A stretch of 64,000 nucleotides of DNA, taken from VAZQ01 sp963725185 (GTDB lineage: Bacteria; Pseudomonadota; Alphaproteobacteria; Rhizobiales; Xanthobacteraceae). The stretch is from NCBI GenBank assembly GCA_963725185.1, contig CAVRXO010000006.1, positions 2,108,001-2,172,000 on the forward strand, in the 5' to 3' direction. Position 1 is the first letter of the stretch. The number at the start of each line of letters is the position of its first letter. The translations under genes and the position numbers were made by a program. Under the pieces are notes generated by a model that was given only the letters and a program-made list of their open reading frames with translations, was not told the origin of the DNA and did no database searches. This document shows positions 9,544 to 18,400 of this stretch, one piece after another.

Positions 9544-10311
9544 TCAGGCAAACATCGCATCGATTTCCTGCTGCGAGACGTGGCCGCAATCGTCCTTGAG
9601 CTTGGGGCCGCTGAGCAGCTTGCCCTCTTCGCGCTCGACATGGGTGGCCGTGTAGCTCTTGAGCGCGTCGCGGCCGCCCCAGATCTCCAGCATGCGGGCA
9701 ACGCGGTCCTCGACGAATTTCAGGGTCGTGAGCACCTTGGCGATGCGCTGGCCGCTGAGATCCTGGAAGTTGCAGGCCTCGAACACGCGTATGACATGGT
9801 CCCGGATGTCGCTGGCGAGCGCCTGCTCTTGTTCCTGCGTGAGCGAGGCGGAGAGCGTGTCGGCGGCTTCGTCGATGCTTTCGGCCGCATCGAGGATCTG
9901 CTGGGTCGCCCGCTCGGTGCTGTCCACCACGGCGTCCAGCTCGCGGCTGGCGCGCCCGCGGCCGGCGGCGCCGAAGGTGCCGAAATGCAGGCTCGCGACT
10001 TCCTGCATGGTGCGGCTGATGGCGCGATGGATGCTGTTGGTCTCGTTCTTGAGATTGTTCAGGTCTACGACCGACATTTGATCGTTCTTGGACGCCGTTT
10101 CGCTGTCGCTCGCGAGCGGCGCCGTCGTGCTGCGCCGCTCGATCAGGTCGCGCAGCGCCTTCAATTCGCTGAGAACTTCATGGTGCTGGAGCGCCGAGCC
10201 GTTGCCGCCGAAAACCGGGCCGGCAGCAGCCGCGCCAGTTTGAGCCGTGCCTGGCGGCTCGCCGCGCGGAGTCAATTGTTCGATGCGGAAGATTTTTTGC
10301 CGCACTGGCAT
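9544..10311 (-). CDS. cheZ: CheZ-type chemotaxis phosphatase
   Basis: A 255-residue, mostly helical protein. The segment DHVIRVFEACNFQDLSGQRIAKVL (about residues 165-190) carries the CheZ signature with the catalytic Gln (QDLSGQ), which dephosphorylates CheY-P. The long helices before it form the CheZ four-helix bundle. The extreme C-terminus, SQQEIDAMFA, resembles both CheZ tails and the FliM N-terminal CheY-binding peptide. No flagellar or che genes are adjacent. Confidence 0.85.
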   Translation of the reverse strand: MPVRQKIFRIEQLTPRGEPPGTAQTGAAAAGPVFGGNGSALQHHEVLSELKALRDLIERRSTTAPLASDSETASKNDQMSVVDLNNLKNETNSIHRAISRTMQEVASLHFGTFGAAGRGRASRELDAVVDSTERATQQILDAAESIDEAADTLSASLTQEQEQALASDIRDHVIRVFEACNFQDLSGQRIAKVLTTLKFVEDRVARMLEIWGGRDALKSYTATHVEREEGKLLSGPKLKDDCGHVSQQEIDAMFA

Positions 10312-10626
10312 GGCCGATCCTTTAAGTTCTTTTCAGGGTTGTAGCCGGGCTCCGCTTAACACCAGGTTCATGGATGCGCCGGGTTTCGCGGAGGCGCGCG
10401 GAACACTTCCCGCTAAACCGGCAATTAACCATGATTGTTCCACATTTACTCGAAAAAAACTATAAGTCGACGAACAGGATCTTTCCGCTGTTATCCATAA
10501 CAATTCTGCTCCGACTTTTACCAATCCGACGATGTTTTGATTTCATTTTGGCGCGGCTCGAACGGAGCTTCGGTGCAAGGAGTTCCGTTTGATCATTGTG
10601 TATCCCGCCAGCGTGAGTTATCCCCC
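10312..10626. other. Divergent intergenic region, A+T-rich
   Basis: The 315 bp between cheZ and the L,D-transpeptidase gene are clearly richer in A+T than their neighbours (for example CGAAAAAAACTATAAG near 10452). Divergent promoters are likely here, but no pair of boxes is clear enough to call. No gene is seen. Confidence 0.45.
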
Positions 10627-11325
10627 ATGTCAATCCGATTTGTTCCCGCTCTTCTCGCCGGCTTGCTCGGCTGTGGCGCCGCCGCCGCCGAACCGCTCAG
10701 CCCCGCAACGACAATCCATCAGGCTCCTGATCGGCCGATCCCGGCGCAGCAGGTCGCCGTGCAAGGCCCCAATCTGGGTGGTGGGTTCATCGAAATGTTG
10801 TTTGGCGGTCGTGCGGGCGGATCGGCCCAGCCGACGGAGCCGTATTACGGGCAATCCGATGCAGGCGAGCCGCAAGGCTTGGATCCGCGCTATCTCAAGC
10901 AGGAGGTCGCCTATGACGGGAAGGAGGCGCCCGGCACGATCATCATCAATACTCCGGAGCGCCTGCTCTACCTGGTGGAAGGCGGCGGCCGCGCGTTGCG
11001 CTATGGCATCGGCGTCGGCCGTCCCGGCTTTACCTGGGCCGGCGTGCACACCGTCAGCAACAAACGCGAATGGCCGGATTGGACGCCGCCCGACGACATG
11101 CTCAAGCGCCGGCCGGATCTGCCGCGCCACATGGAAGGCGGCCCTGAAAATCCGCTCGGAGCACGCGCCATGTATCTCGGCTCGACGCTCTATCGCATCC
11201 ACGGTTCGAACGAGCCCTGGACGATCGGCACCGCGGTGTCCTCAGGCTGCATCCGCATGCGCAACGAGGACGTCATCGATCTCTACGACCGGGTCAAGGT
11301 CGGGGCCAAGGTCGTGGTGATCTGA
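10627..11325 (+). CDS. L,D-transpeptidase (YkuD domain)
   Basis: A 232-residue periplasmic protein with a short signal peptide (residues 1-20, ending GAAAAE), a linker, and a C-terminal YkuD domain from about residue 95 (GTIIINTPERLLYLVEGGGRALRYGIGVGRPGFTWAGVH). The active site is IHGSNEPWTIGTAVSSGCIRM, matching HG(T/S)-x6-G-x3-S-x-GC-(I/V)-R with catalytic Cys. Such enzymes form 3-3 crosslinks in peptidoglycan or attach proteins to it. The start at 10627 gives a clean signal peptide. An in-frame start 90 bp upstream is less likely. Confidence 0.9.
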   Translation: MSIRFVPALLAGLLGCGAAAAEPLSPATTIHQAPDRPIPAQQVAVQGPNLGGGFIEMLFGGRAGGSAQPTEPYYGQSDAGEPQGLDPRYLKQEVAYDGKEAPGTIIINTPERLLYLVEGGGRALRYGIGVGRPGFTWAGVHTVSNKREWPDWTPPDDMLKRRPDLPRHMEGGPENPLGARAMYLGSTLYRIHGSNEPWTIGTAVSSGCIRMRNEDVIDLYDRVKVGAKVVVI

Positions 11326-11351
11326 TCATCCGCCGCCCGCGTCAAGACGAC

Positions 11352-11380
11352 CAGGCCGCGCGTCCGGGCGGCCTGTTGGT
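11352..11380. terminator. Hairpin between convergent genes
   Basis: CAGGCCGC (11352-11359) pairs perfectly with GCGGCCTG (11368-11375) across an 8-nt loop and is followed by TTGGTTCTT. It lies between the convergent L,D-transpeptidase and DUF2076 genes, so it may end both transcripts. There is no long T-run. Confidence 0.55.
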
Positions 11381-11396
11381 TCTTGCGGTTGGCTAG

Positions 11397-12194
11397 CTAA
11401 ACGTCGGTGCCGCCGAAATCACCACCGCCGAAGTCGCTGCCGCCAGCATCAGTGCTGTCGTCGAAGTCTCCGACATCCTGCTCGACCTGGGTATCGGAGG
11501 CATCATCCACGGCGGGGTTGTCGAGCAACCCGGAACCGCCGCCGTGCTGATCGCGGCCGATGTCGTCAATGCCGGCCTGGCGACCGAGATCGCCGCCGCC
11601 GCCACTATGTTCCCAAGGCGACCCCGCGTCGCGGCCGGCCCCAAAGGCCGGATCGGTCAGGCCAAAGCTGCTGTGGCCGGACCCCATCATGGAACGGATG
11701 CCGTCGAGCAGCAGCGAGCCTCCGATCACGCCGGCAGCAGCCGACGCCGCGGTGCCGAGAAAGGAGCCGCCGGGCGCGGCTGCCGGTGCTTGCCGCCAGG
11801 CCGGACCCGGGGCAAGCGCGGCCTCGTCGCGGGGGCCCGCCCCCGGCGCTGCTGGTCCTTGTCCTTGATATTGAGCTTGACCCGGACGCACCGAAGGCAC
11901 CGAGCCGCGTCGGCCCAGCAAGGCATCGCGCATGCCGTCGAGAAATCCGGTCGGTGAAGCCGCAGGCTCCCCGCCAAGCCCGGCTTCGAGTTCCTGGATG
12001 CGGGCGTTGGCGCGCTTGAGCGCCTCATCCTGCACCAGCGCGGTCTGCACCAGAGCATAGGTCGCATTGGGGGCGCGCCGGAGCCCGTCGATGATGGCCC
12101 GTTCGGCATCGCTATCGCGGGGCTGGTTCTCCAGCGTGGCGAGACGATCGAACAGGTCGGTAATGAGTTCGCGTTCCTGTGGGGTCATGGTCAT
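11397..12194 (-). CDS. DUF2076 domain protein
   Basis: 265 residues. The N-terminus MTPQERELITDLFDRLATLENQPRD...ALKRANARIQELE is the DUF2076 signature. A Pro/Ala/Gln-rich middle and a glycine-rich hydrophobic hairpin (FLGTAASAAAGVIGGSLLLDGI) follow. The C-terminus is very acidic and glycine-rich, rich in Asp-Phe-Gly repeats. The family is described as periplasmic or membrane-associated with no known function. An alternative start is two codons downstream. It stands alone in its strand run. Confidence 0.85.
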   Translation of the reverse strand: MTMTPQERELITDLFDRLATLENQPRDSDAERAIIDGLRRAPNATYALVQTALVQDEALKRANARIQELEAGLGGEPAASPTGFLDGMRDALLGRRGSVPSVRPGQAQYQGQGPAAPGAGPRDEAALAPGPAWRQAPAAAPGGSFLGTAASAAAGVIGGSLLLDGIRSMMGSGHSSFGLTDPAFGAGRDAGSPWEHSGGGGDLGRQAGIDDIGRDQHGGGSGLLDNPAVDDASDTQVEQDVGDFDDSTDAGGSDFGGGDFGGTDV

Positions 12195-12346
12195 GGCCTT
12201 CTGTGCCGACCCGCCTCATGTAGGCAGCCGCCATGGCAACGGAATGACCGCCCTGCGCAAAAATTTTGGGGGAGGGGACTTGTTTCCAGACTCGTCCCGG
12301 CTAAAGCCCGGGCAGAGGTTAAGTCCCCGGCCTGCATCCTGGCCAC

Positions 12347-12382
12347 AAATGGGGCTATGCGAGCAAATGGGGCTATGCGAGC
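12347..12382. repeat. 18-bp tandem duplication at a gene end
   Basis: AAATGGGGCTATGCGAGC occurs twice in a row (12347-12364 and 12365-12382). The second copy contains the stop codon and last codons of the ChbG/HpnK gene. Confidence 0.85.
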
Positions 12383-13260
12383 GCGACCCCTTGGCTCGCC
12401 AACATGTCCGGAAACGAGTCTTGCGCCAAAAAGGCATATTCGCGCTCGCGCAACGTAGTGAGCGGATCCAGCCGCTGCAACTCCATGTCCACGAAGCCGG
12501 GATGGCACATGATTACGCCGCCGTCCGGCAGCCGATCGAGGAAGCCGGCAAACAGGGCTGCAAAATTGGCGTCCTCGCGGAATTCATAAGCTCCCGCAAA
12601 GGCCGGATTGGTGCGCAGGCCAAGCTCGCTGGCGCGCTGCTGGAAGTCATGGCTCAGAAGGTCGAGCAGCCATGCCTTGCGCTCGCGCAAGCTGAAGCGG
12701 CGCGGCGCCGCCCGCCCGCACTGCCGCAGCCAGGCCCCGGCCGTGGTCGCCTTGGCGACATCGAGCAGCGCCTCGCGGATTTGCGGGAACAGGTGCACGT
12801 GCTGGTGCCCATCGATGAAATCGGGCGCACGGCCGAAGGTGTGGATGAACATCCGCAGCTGTGCGGTGATCTCGCGCATCAGCGCATTGCGATCGAGCCG
12901 ATGCAGGAAGGCTTGCACCATGGTGGCGGGAAGCGACCGGAACAGGCCGTTGCGCACCGGCTTGTAGGCGGCGCTGAGCGGACGGAACGGCGCCGTCAGG
13001 GTCAGATGCAATCCGATGGCGACGCGCCGCATGCCGGTATTGAGGACGTCGAGCGCGTGCGCTTCCGAGCGGTGAAAGCTCGGTGCCACCACCATGACGG
13101 AGGTGGCATTGATGCGCCTGCGGACCACGAGGTCGCGGATGGCCAGATTGACGGCGGTCGATATCCCGTAGTCGTCGGCGCAAAGCCAGATCTGCCGGCC
13201 CGCGGAGCGGCTGTCCGCCGCGCCATCGAGGCCCGTTCCGCCGGATGGATTGTCCAACAC
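12373..13260 (-). CDS. ChbG/HpnK family (YdjC) deacetylase
   Basis: 295 residues. IWLCADDYGISTAVNLAI (metal-binding Asp-Asp near residues 28-29), GLHLTLT, DFIDGHQHVHLFP and IMCHPGFVD are the conserved YdjC/ChbG motifs of a metal-dependent carbohydrate deacetylase. HpnK, linked to hopanoid clusters, belongs to the same family. The next two envelope genes (glycosyltransferase, GtrA) suggest a lipid-linked or cell-surface sugar as substrate (inference). An in-frame TAA just upstream limits the start to GTG 13260 or later. There is room for a 43-residue ORF (13264-13395) overlapping the glycosyltransferase stop as TAATG. Confidence 0.85.
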   Translation of the reverse strand: MLDNPSGGTGLDGAADSRSAGRQIWLCADDYGISTAVNLAIRDLVVRRRINATSVMVVAPSFHRSEAHALDVLNTGMRRVAIGLHLTLTAPFRPLSAAYKPVRNGLFRSLPATMVQAFLHRLDRNALMREITAQLRMFIHTFGRAPDFIDGHQHVHLFPQIREALLDVAKATTAGAWLRQCGRAAPRRFSLRERKAWLLDLLSHDFQQRASELGLRTNPAFAGAYEFREDANFAALFAGFLDRLPDGGVIMCHPGFVDMELQRLDPLTTLREREYAFLAQDSFPDMLASQGVALA

Positions 13261-13391
13261 CTCTTACCCCACGCGGCGTCGATACGCGCCGGCGCGTCTT
13301 GCGGCCCGGCTCGCGCCTGCACGCTGGGGAATTGAAAGTCGTCTTGCGCGCTCCTTCATGGCGCTGCCTTCGATAAGCAAGCTCATCTCCA

Positions 13392-14450
13392 TTACTCCGC
13401 CGCCGTCCGCGTGGATTGATCGTCGGTGCGGCCGGCGTCCTGCGCCGTCTTGAGGGTTTGCTCGGCCACGAAATAGATCGGCCGCGCCTTCACCTCCGAG
13501 AACATCTTGCCGATATATTCGCCCATGATCCCGATCATGAACAACTGCACGCCGCCCAGCACCATCAGGCCGATGATGACCGAGGGATAGCCTGGCACCG
13601 ACTGCCCATAGACGAGGGTCTCGACCAGGATATCGACCGCGAAGACCAGGGCAAAGGCCAACAGCAGGAAGCCCAACAGGCTGGCGAGCCGCAGTGGCGC
13701 CACCGAGAACGATGTGAGGCCTTCGATCGAGAGCCCGATCAAGGAATACAGGCTCCAGGTGCTGCGGCCATGGGTGCGGTCCGCCGGCTGATAGTCGACC
13801 CGGATCTGGCGAAAGCCGATCCAGCTCGCCAAGCCCTTGAAGAACCGGTTGCGCTCGGGCAACTGCTTGAGGGCGGCGGCGGCGCGCGGGGAGAGCAGGC
13901 GGAAGTCGCCCGCATCCTCCGGAATTTTCTGCCGTGCCCCCCAATTGATCACCAGATAGAATGCCTTGACCGCGTAGCGGAACAGCCGCGGTTCCGTTTC
14001 GCGGTTCGCTTTGGCCGTGTAGACGACGTCGTAGCCTTGATCGAGCCAATAGCCCACCAGCGACTCGATCAGGGTCGGCGGATGCTGGCCATCGCCGTCC
14101 ATGAACAGAACGGCGCCGAAACGGGCATGGTCGAGGCCGGCCGCGAGCGCCGCCTCCTTGCCGAAATTGCGCGACAGCGAGATGACTTGGACGTCGACGG
14201 CGGCCGGAAGGGCGCGCGCGACCCCGAACGTGGCATCGCGGCTGCCGTCATCCACATACACGATCTCGACCCCGAGCCCGCGTGACGCCCGCAGGCGGCG
14301 CGCCACCTCGACGATGCGACCATGCAGTGCGGCCAGCCCGGCTGCCTCATTGTAGACTGGAACCACGATCGACAAGCCGGCCTCGGCTCCCCCACGCAGC
14401 CTGGGCGAAGCCTCTGTCCCGGCTGCGAGGCCGATCGCGTTAGCCGACAT
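13392..14450 (-). CDS. Family 2 glycosyltransferase, GtrB/ArnC type
   Basis: 352 residues. LSIVVPVYNEAAGL, EIVYVDDGSRD, FMDGDGQHPP and the RTHGRSTWSLYSLIGLSIEGLTSFS segment are typical of polyprenyl-phosphate glycosyltransferases (GtrB, ArnC, DPM1-like). Two C-terminal membrane helices (about 240-305) hold it in the inner membrane. The enzyme would transfer a sugar from a nucleotide donor to undecaprenyl phosphate. The divergent neighbour is GtrA, the usual partner that flips the product, and the downstream neighbour is a ChbG-type deacetylase. Confidence 0.88.
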   Translation of the reverse strand: MSANAIGLAAGTEASPRLRGGAEAGLSIVVPVYNEAAGLAALHGRIVEVARRLRASRGLGVEIVYVDDGSRDATFGVARALPAAVDVQVISLSRNFGKEAALAAGLDHARFGAVLFMDGDGQHPPTLIESLVGYWLDQGYDVVYTAKANRETEPRLFRYAVKAFYLVINWGARQKIPEDAGDFRLLSPRAAAALKQLPERNRFFKGLASWIGFRQIRVDYQPADRTHGRSTWSLYSLIGLSIEGLTSFSVAPLRLASLLGFLLLAFALVFAVDILVETLVYGQSVPGYPSVIIGLMVLGGVQLFMIGIMGEYIGKMFSEVKARPIYFVAEQTLKTAQDAGRTDDQSTRTAAE

Positions 14451-14647
14451 CGTGCTGCCTTTCGAACCCGCTCGTTACGCGCTTGAAGTTACGCCCCCGG
14501 CGCCGCTGCGGCCATGATAACTCAGGCCGCAGGCGCTGTCGCGCCGCGCCCGTTACGCATCTTGTCCCACCTCCGCAACCACAAAGGGGAGATCGGCCAA
14601 TCCCGGGGCATGCTTTTTTCCCGAAAATGCTTTAAGCGGGGCCGGTC

Positions 14648-15146
14648 ATGTGGTTGCCTCACCCGCTCGAAGCTCTCAGCCGCCGCGCCTTTCCGGATCC
14701 CCGCCGGCGCACCATCGCCCTCAAGGCGGTGAGCTTCGCGCTTGTGGGCGTCATCAACGCCACCGTCGACTTCGGCGTTTTTTCCTTTTTCTATTTCTAC
14801 CTCGGGTTCCCGATCATCCTGTCCAATCTGATCTCCTGGTTCGTCGCGGTCACCGGTTCCTACGTCATGAACTCGCTGACCACCTTCGCGGTCGAATTGG
14901 GACGCAAGTTGCGCTTCAAGTCCTATGCGACCTTCCTGCTGGCGCAGATCGCCGGGCTCGTCGCCAATACGGCGACCGTCTACCTCGTCCCGATCGTGAT
15001 CGGAAAAATCCTCGGCATCGATTTCGAGCTCAACCACTCTGGTGCTGGTCGGCAAGCTGCTCGCCATCGGGTCGAGCTTTCTGGTCAACTTTTCCCTGTC
15101 GCACTTCGTCGTCTTCCGCAGCCGTGGGCATTCCGCGACGCATTGA
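14648..15146 (+). pseudogene. GtrA-like polyprenyl-sugar flippase, one frameshift
   Basis: Reads as a four-helix GtrA family protein of about 165 residues. Helices 1-3 (FALVGVINATVDFGVFSFFYFY, FPIILSNLISWFVAVTGSYVMNSLTTF, YATFLLAQIAGLVANTATVYLV) are in the first frame. After GIDFEL, at about 15030-15033, one extra base moves the frame. TTLVLVGKLLAIGSSFLVNFSLSHFVVF, the canonical GtrA ending, then follows to TGA 15144-15146. GtrA proteins move undecaprenyl-phosphate-glucose or similar across the inner membrane. The gene is divergent from its probable partner GtrB. Confidence 0.83.
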
Positions 15147-15167
15147 AGCTATACGATGGAGAAACTC

Positions 15168-16142
15168 ATGAGAAAGCTGTTGGTCGTTGCCGGGCTCGCC
15201 GCGCTGATCGCTGGCCTCACGGGCGCATCGGCGCAGAATTTTCCGACCCGCCCCGTCACCATCGTGGTGCCGTTCGCAGCCGGCGGCCCGGCCGATGCCT
15301 TGGCGCGCGTGCTCGGCGACCGCATGCGGGTATCGCTCGGCCAGCAGGTGATCATCGAGAACGTGGTCGGCGCGGCCGGCTCGGTGGGGGTCGGCCGCGT
15401 GGTGCGCGCGGCCCCCGACGGCTATACGCTCAGCATCGGCCATTGGAGCACGCATGTGGTCAATGGCGCGATCTATGACCTGCCCTACGATTTGTTGAAG
15501 GATCTCGAGCCGGTTGCCGAGCTGCCGTCCAACCCGCAGTTGATCGTTGCCAAGAAGAGCGTGCCGGCGACCAACCTCAAGGAATTGGTCGCTTGGCTCA
15601 AGGCCAACGAGTTCAGGGTCTCGGCCGGCACCGCCGGTCCCGGCTCGGCCTCGCATGTCGCCGGAGTCTATTTCCAGCAGATCACCGGCACGCACTTTCC
15701 GTTCGTGCCCTATCGCGGCACCGGCCCGGCCATGAACGATCTGGTCGCCGGCCAGATCGACCTCATCATCGATCAGGCGTCGAATTCCATGCCGCAGGTC
15801 AAGGCCGGCACCATCAAGGCCTATGCGGTTACCGCCAAGGCGCGGCTGCCGTCGGCGCCCGACATCCCGACCGTGGACGAGGCCGGCGCGCCGGGGCTCT
15901 ACATTTCGGTCTGGTATGGGCTGTGGGCCCCGAAGGGAACGCCCCCGGACATCATCGCCAAGCTCAATGCCGCGGCGGTCGACGCCATGGCGGATCCGGC
16001 CGTCCGCACCCGCATGGCAACGTTCGGCCTCGAGATTCCGCCGCGCGAGCAGCAGACTCCCGAAGCGCTCGGCAGCCTGCAAAAGGCCGAGATCGAGAAA
16101 TGGTGGCCGATCATCAAGGCCGCGCACATCGCGGGCGAGTGA
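15168..16142 (+). CDS. Bug/TctC family solute-binding protein
   Basis: A classical tripartite tricarboxylate transporter receptor of about 324 residues: signal peptide ending GASAQ, then NFPTRPVTIVVPFAAGGPADALARVLGDRM, VVGAAGSVGVGRVVRAAPDGYTL, FVPYRGTGPAMNDLVAGQID and the C-terminal TPPDIIAKLNAA. The family binds carboxylates in the periplasm. GGAG 6 nt before ATG 15168 favours this start over ATG 15156. It follows gtrA by only about 20 bp but has no evident functional link, and no TctA/B genes are present. Confidence 0.9.
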   Translation: MRKLLVVAGLAALIAGLTGASAQNFPTRPVTIVVPFAAGGPADALARVLGDRMRVSLGQQVIIENVVGAAGSVGVGRVVRAAPDGYTLSIGHWSTHVVNGAIYDLPYDLLKDLEPVAELPSNPQLIVAKKSVPATNLKELVAWLKANEFRVSAGTAGPGSASHVAGVYFQQITGTHFPFVPYRGTGPAMNDLVAGQIDLIIDQASNSMPQVKAGTIKAYAVTAKARLPSAPDIPTVDEAGAPGLYISVWYGLWAPKGTPPDIIAKLNAAAVDAMADPAVRTRMATFGLEIPPREQQTPEALGSLQKAEIEKWWPIIKAAHIAGE

Positions 16143-16152
16143 GCCGCCCAAG

Positions 16153-17130
16153 TCAGTCGCCAAGTCCGGCCTCAAGTCGCGCGAACAGCGGATTGTGGCG
16201 GGAGAACACATAGCCGAGATCGGACACCGCGACATTCTCGGCGCCATGCTGGCGCAGGAAGCTCGCGAGCGGATGCACCTGGGCCGGCGGACAGTGCAAG
16301 GTCAGCATGCCCGAGGAGGTCGGGCCGCCGAACGGACTTTCGACCCCGAAGCGCGTCTTGGCCTCGGCCAGCAGGGCCTCGTCGCAGCGCACGAAGCGGG
16401 TGCGCACCTCGCGAAACGCGCGGGCGCGGGCCTGCCCGGCAATGCGATCGAGCACCAGGCGCGCGGTCTCGCGCTCGGCCGCGCCCCAGCCTGCCGTTCG
16501 GGCCGCCACCAGATTGGCCTGCGAGCGCAGGATCAGTCCGTCATCGATCACCTTGAGGGCATTCGCCGCCAATGTGGTCCCGGTCGTGGTGATGTCGACG
16601 ATGAGCTCGGCGGTGCCGGCGGCGGGCGCCCCCTCGGTCGCGCCGGTGCTTTCGACGATCCGGTAATCGGTGATGCCCTGGGCGGAAAAGAACGCCCGCG
16701 TCAGGTTCACGTATTTGGTCGCCAGCCGCATCTTGCGGTCGTGCTTGAGCCGAAATGCCGTCGCCACGTCATCGAGATCGGCCATGCTGTGCACGTCGAT
16801 CCAGGCTTGCGGGACCGCCACCACCACATTGGCATGGCCGAAGCCCAAGGCGTCGATGAAGACGATCTTGGCCGCCACGTCGGGAATCATCTCGCGCAGC
16901 AGATCTTCGCCGGTGACCCCGAAGTGGACGGCGCCTTGCGCCAGCAGCTGGGCGATCTCGGCGGCCGACAGATAGGCGACCTCGATGCCGGGCAGATCCG
17001 CGATGGTGCCCCGATAGTTGCGCGCGCCGCGCGGCTTGACGAGCTCGAGACCGGCACGCGCGAAGAACGCTTCGGCGTTTTCCTGCAGCCGGCCCTTGGC
17101 CGGCATGGCGATGACGAAGGGGGTGCTCAC
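16153..17130 (-). CDS. hisG: ATP phosphoribosyltransferase catalytic subunit HisG
   Basis: Catalyses ATP + PRPP to phosphoribosyl-ATP, the first step of histidine synthesis. The core AMPAKGRLQENAEAFFARAG, FGVTGEDL, ATKYVNLTRAFF and ESTGATEGAPAAGTAELIVDITTTGTTL (PRPP site) is unmistakable. The GTG start at 17130 overlaps the hisZ stop (GTGA), so the two are translationally coupled. The protein is 325 residues, longer than the roughly 210-230 of typical HisZ-dependent HisG. The extra ~110-residue C-terminal region (SGMLTLHCPPAQVHPLASFL) resembles a regulatory domain. Convergent with the TctC gene. Confidence 0.95.
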   Translation of the reverse strand: MSTPFVIAMPAKGRLQENAEAFFARAGLELVKPRGARNYRGTIADLPGIEVAYLSAAEIAQLLAQGAVHFGVTGEDLLREMIPDVAAKIVFIDALGFGHANVVVAVPQAWIDVHSMADLDDVATAFRLKHDRKMRLATKYVNLTRAFFSAQGITDYRIVESTGATEGAPAAGTAELIVDITTTGTTLAANALKVIDDGLILRSQANLVAARTAGWGAAERETARLVLDRIAGQARARAFREVRTRFVRCDEALLAEAKTRFGVESPFGGPTSSGMLTLHCPPAQVHPLASFLRQHGAENVAVSDLGYVFSRHNPLFARLEAGLGD

Positions 17131-18278
17131 GCGTCCCCTCCGCGGGCCGCGAGGCGTTCGATCCAAACCGCAAAGCCCACCGCCGGGATCGGCGCCGGGC
17201 TGCCGATCCGCGTGAGCAGGCCGTCATAGCGTCCGCCCGCGACCAGCTGGCCGTTGTCGCGCGCCTGCGCGTCATGCAGCTCGAACACGAAGCCCGTATA
17301 GTAGTCGAGGCCGCGGCCGAAGGCGGTGGAGAAGGCGATGCGGCCCACATCGATGCCGCGCGCGGCGAGAAAGCCGGTGCGGCTTTCGAACAGGTCGAGG
17401 GCGGCATCGAGCACGATGCCGGCATCCTGTGCCAGCGCCCGCAGCTCGGCCGCCGCTTCGTCGGGTTCGCCCGCGATGGCGAGAAACCGCTCGATCAGCG
17501 CCCGCGTCTCCCTCGGCAGCGAGGTCTGCACGCTCAGCGTTGCCTGCTCCAGAAAGCGGTCGGCGATCTCGCCTACCGAGCGCCCGCCCACCGCGCTGAT
17601 GCCCGCGATCGACAAGAGGTCGGTGACCAGCGCATGCGCGGCCCCCGGATCGGAGCCGGCCAGCGCCGCCAGCATGCCCTGGTATTCGGGACGGGTATGT
17701 CCGCTGCTGATGGTCAGCCGCTCGAGATCGTGCGCCAGCGAGGATTTGTGGTTGAAATCCTTCACCAGGCGCCGCTTCCAGGCCGGCGCCAGATCGAGCG
17801 CCGCCACCAGCGCCGAAAACAGCCCGATGTCGCCGAGGCGAATCGCGGGCGCCGCCAGGCCGTAATGGCCGGTGGCTTCAAGACCAAGCGCCAGCATCTC
17901 GGCATCCGCTGCCGCGATGTCGGTGCGGCCGAAGGATTCGATGCCGGCCTGCAGGAATTCGCTCGGCTCGTTCTCGCGGTGGCGAAAGACCGGACCGAGG
18001 TAGCAGAAGCCGGCCGGCTGGCCGGCGGCCGGCGAGGCCAGATAGTCGCGCGAGACCGGAATGGTCAGGTCGGGACGCAGGCACATCTCGTAGCCCTGCG
18101 GGTCGACCGTGAGATACATGCGCTTGCGGATGTCCTCGCCGGAAAGATCGAGGAACGGCTCCGCCGGCTGCAGGATCGCCGGCTCGATCCGCCCATAGCC
18201 GGCGCGCACGAAGCTGGCGACGAGCGCCTGCGCCTTCGCATCGGGCATGGTTGGACCTGGGGGAGGCGCGGCGGACAT
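17127..18278 (-). CDS. hisZ: ATP phosphoribosyltransferase regulatory subunit HisZ
   Basis: A 383-residue HisS-like protein that activates and confers feedback control on HisG. It shows class II synthetase motifs (CLRPDLTIPVSRDYL, CYLGPVFRHRENEPSEFLQAGIESFG, AFGRGLDYYTGFVFEL, GGRYDGLL) without the tRNA-binding part. It is the first gene of the hisZG pair with a 4-nt overlap. MPDAKAQ at 18248 is a possible alternative start. Confidence 0.93.
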   Translation of the reverse strand: MSAAPPPGPTMPDAKAQALVASFVRAGYGRIEPAILQPAEPFLDLSGEDIRKRMYLTVDPQGYEMCLRPDLTIPVSRDYLASPAAGQPAGFCYLGPVFRHRENEPSEFLQAGIESFGRTDIAAADAEMLALGLEATGHYGLAAPAIRLGDIGLFSALVAALDLAPAWKRRLVKDFNHKSSLAHDLERLTISSGHTRPEYQGMLAALAGSDPGAAHALVTDLLSIAGISAVGGRSVGEIADRFLEQATLSVQTSLPRETRALIERFLAIAGEPDEAAAELRALAQDAGIVLDAALDLFESRTGFLAARGIDVGRIAFSTAFGRGLDYYTGFVFELHDAQARDNGQLVAGGRYDGLLTRIGSPAPIPAVGFAVWIERLAARGGDA

Positions 18279-18400
18279 CGTGAGGTTGATGAATGGGTTG
18301 GCTGCGGCGCTTTAGCACGGAGCCGTTAGCAATTCGATGGCAATGCTGTGAAGGGATTAATGAACATCACGGGGCCGGACGAGTGCCTCAGCCCCATTTC

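Noticed and set aside
13264..13395. A 43-codon ORF starting TAATG at the glycosyltransferase stop
   Set aside because: Its product is Arg/Ala-rich without family features. It may be only leader sequence in front of the deacetylase, so it is mentioned there but not listed as a gene.
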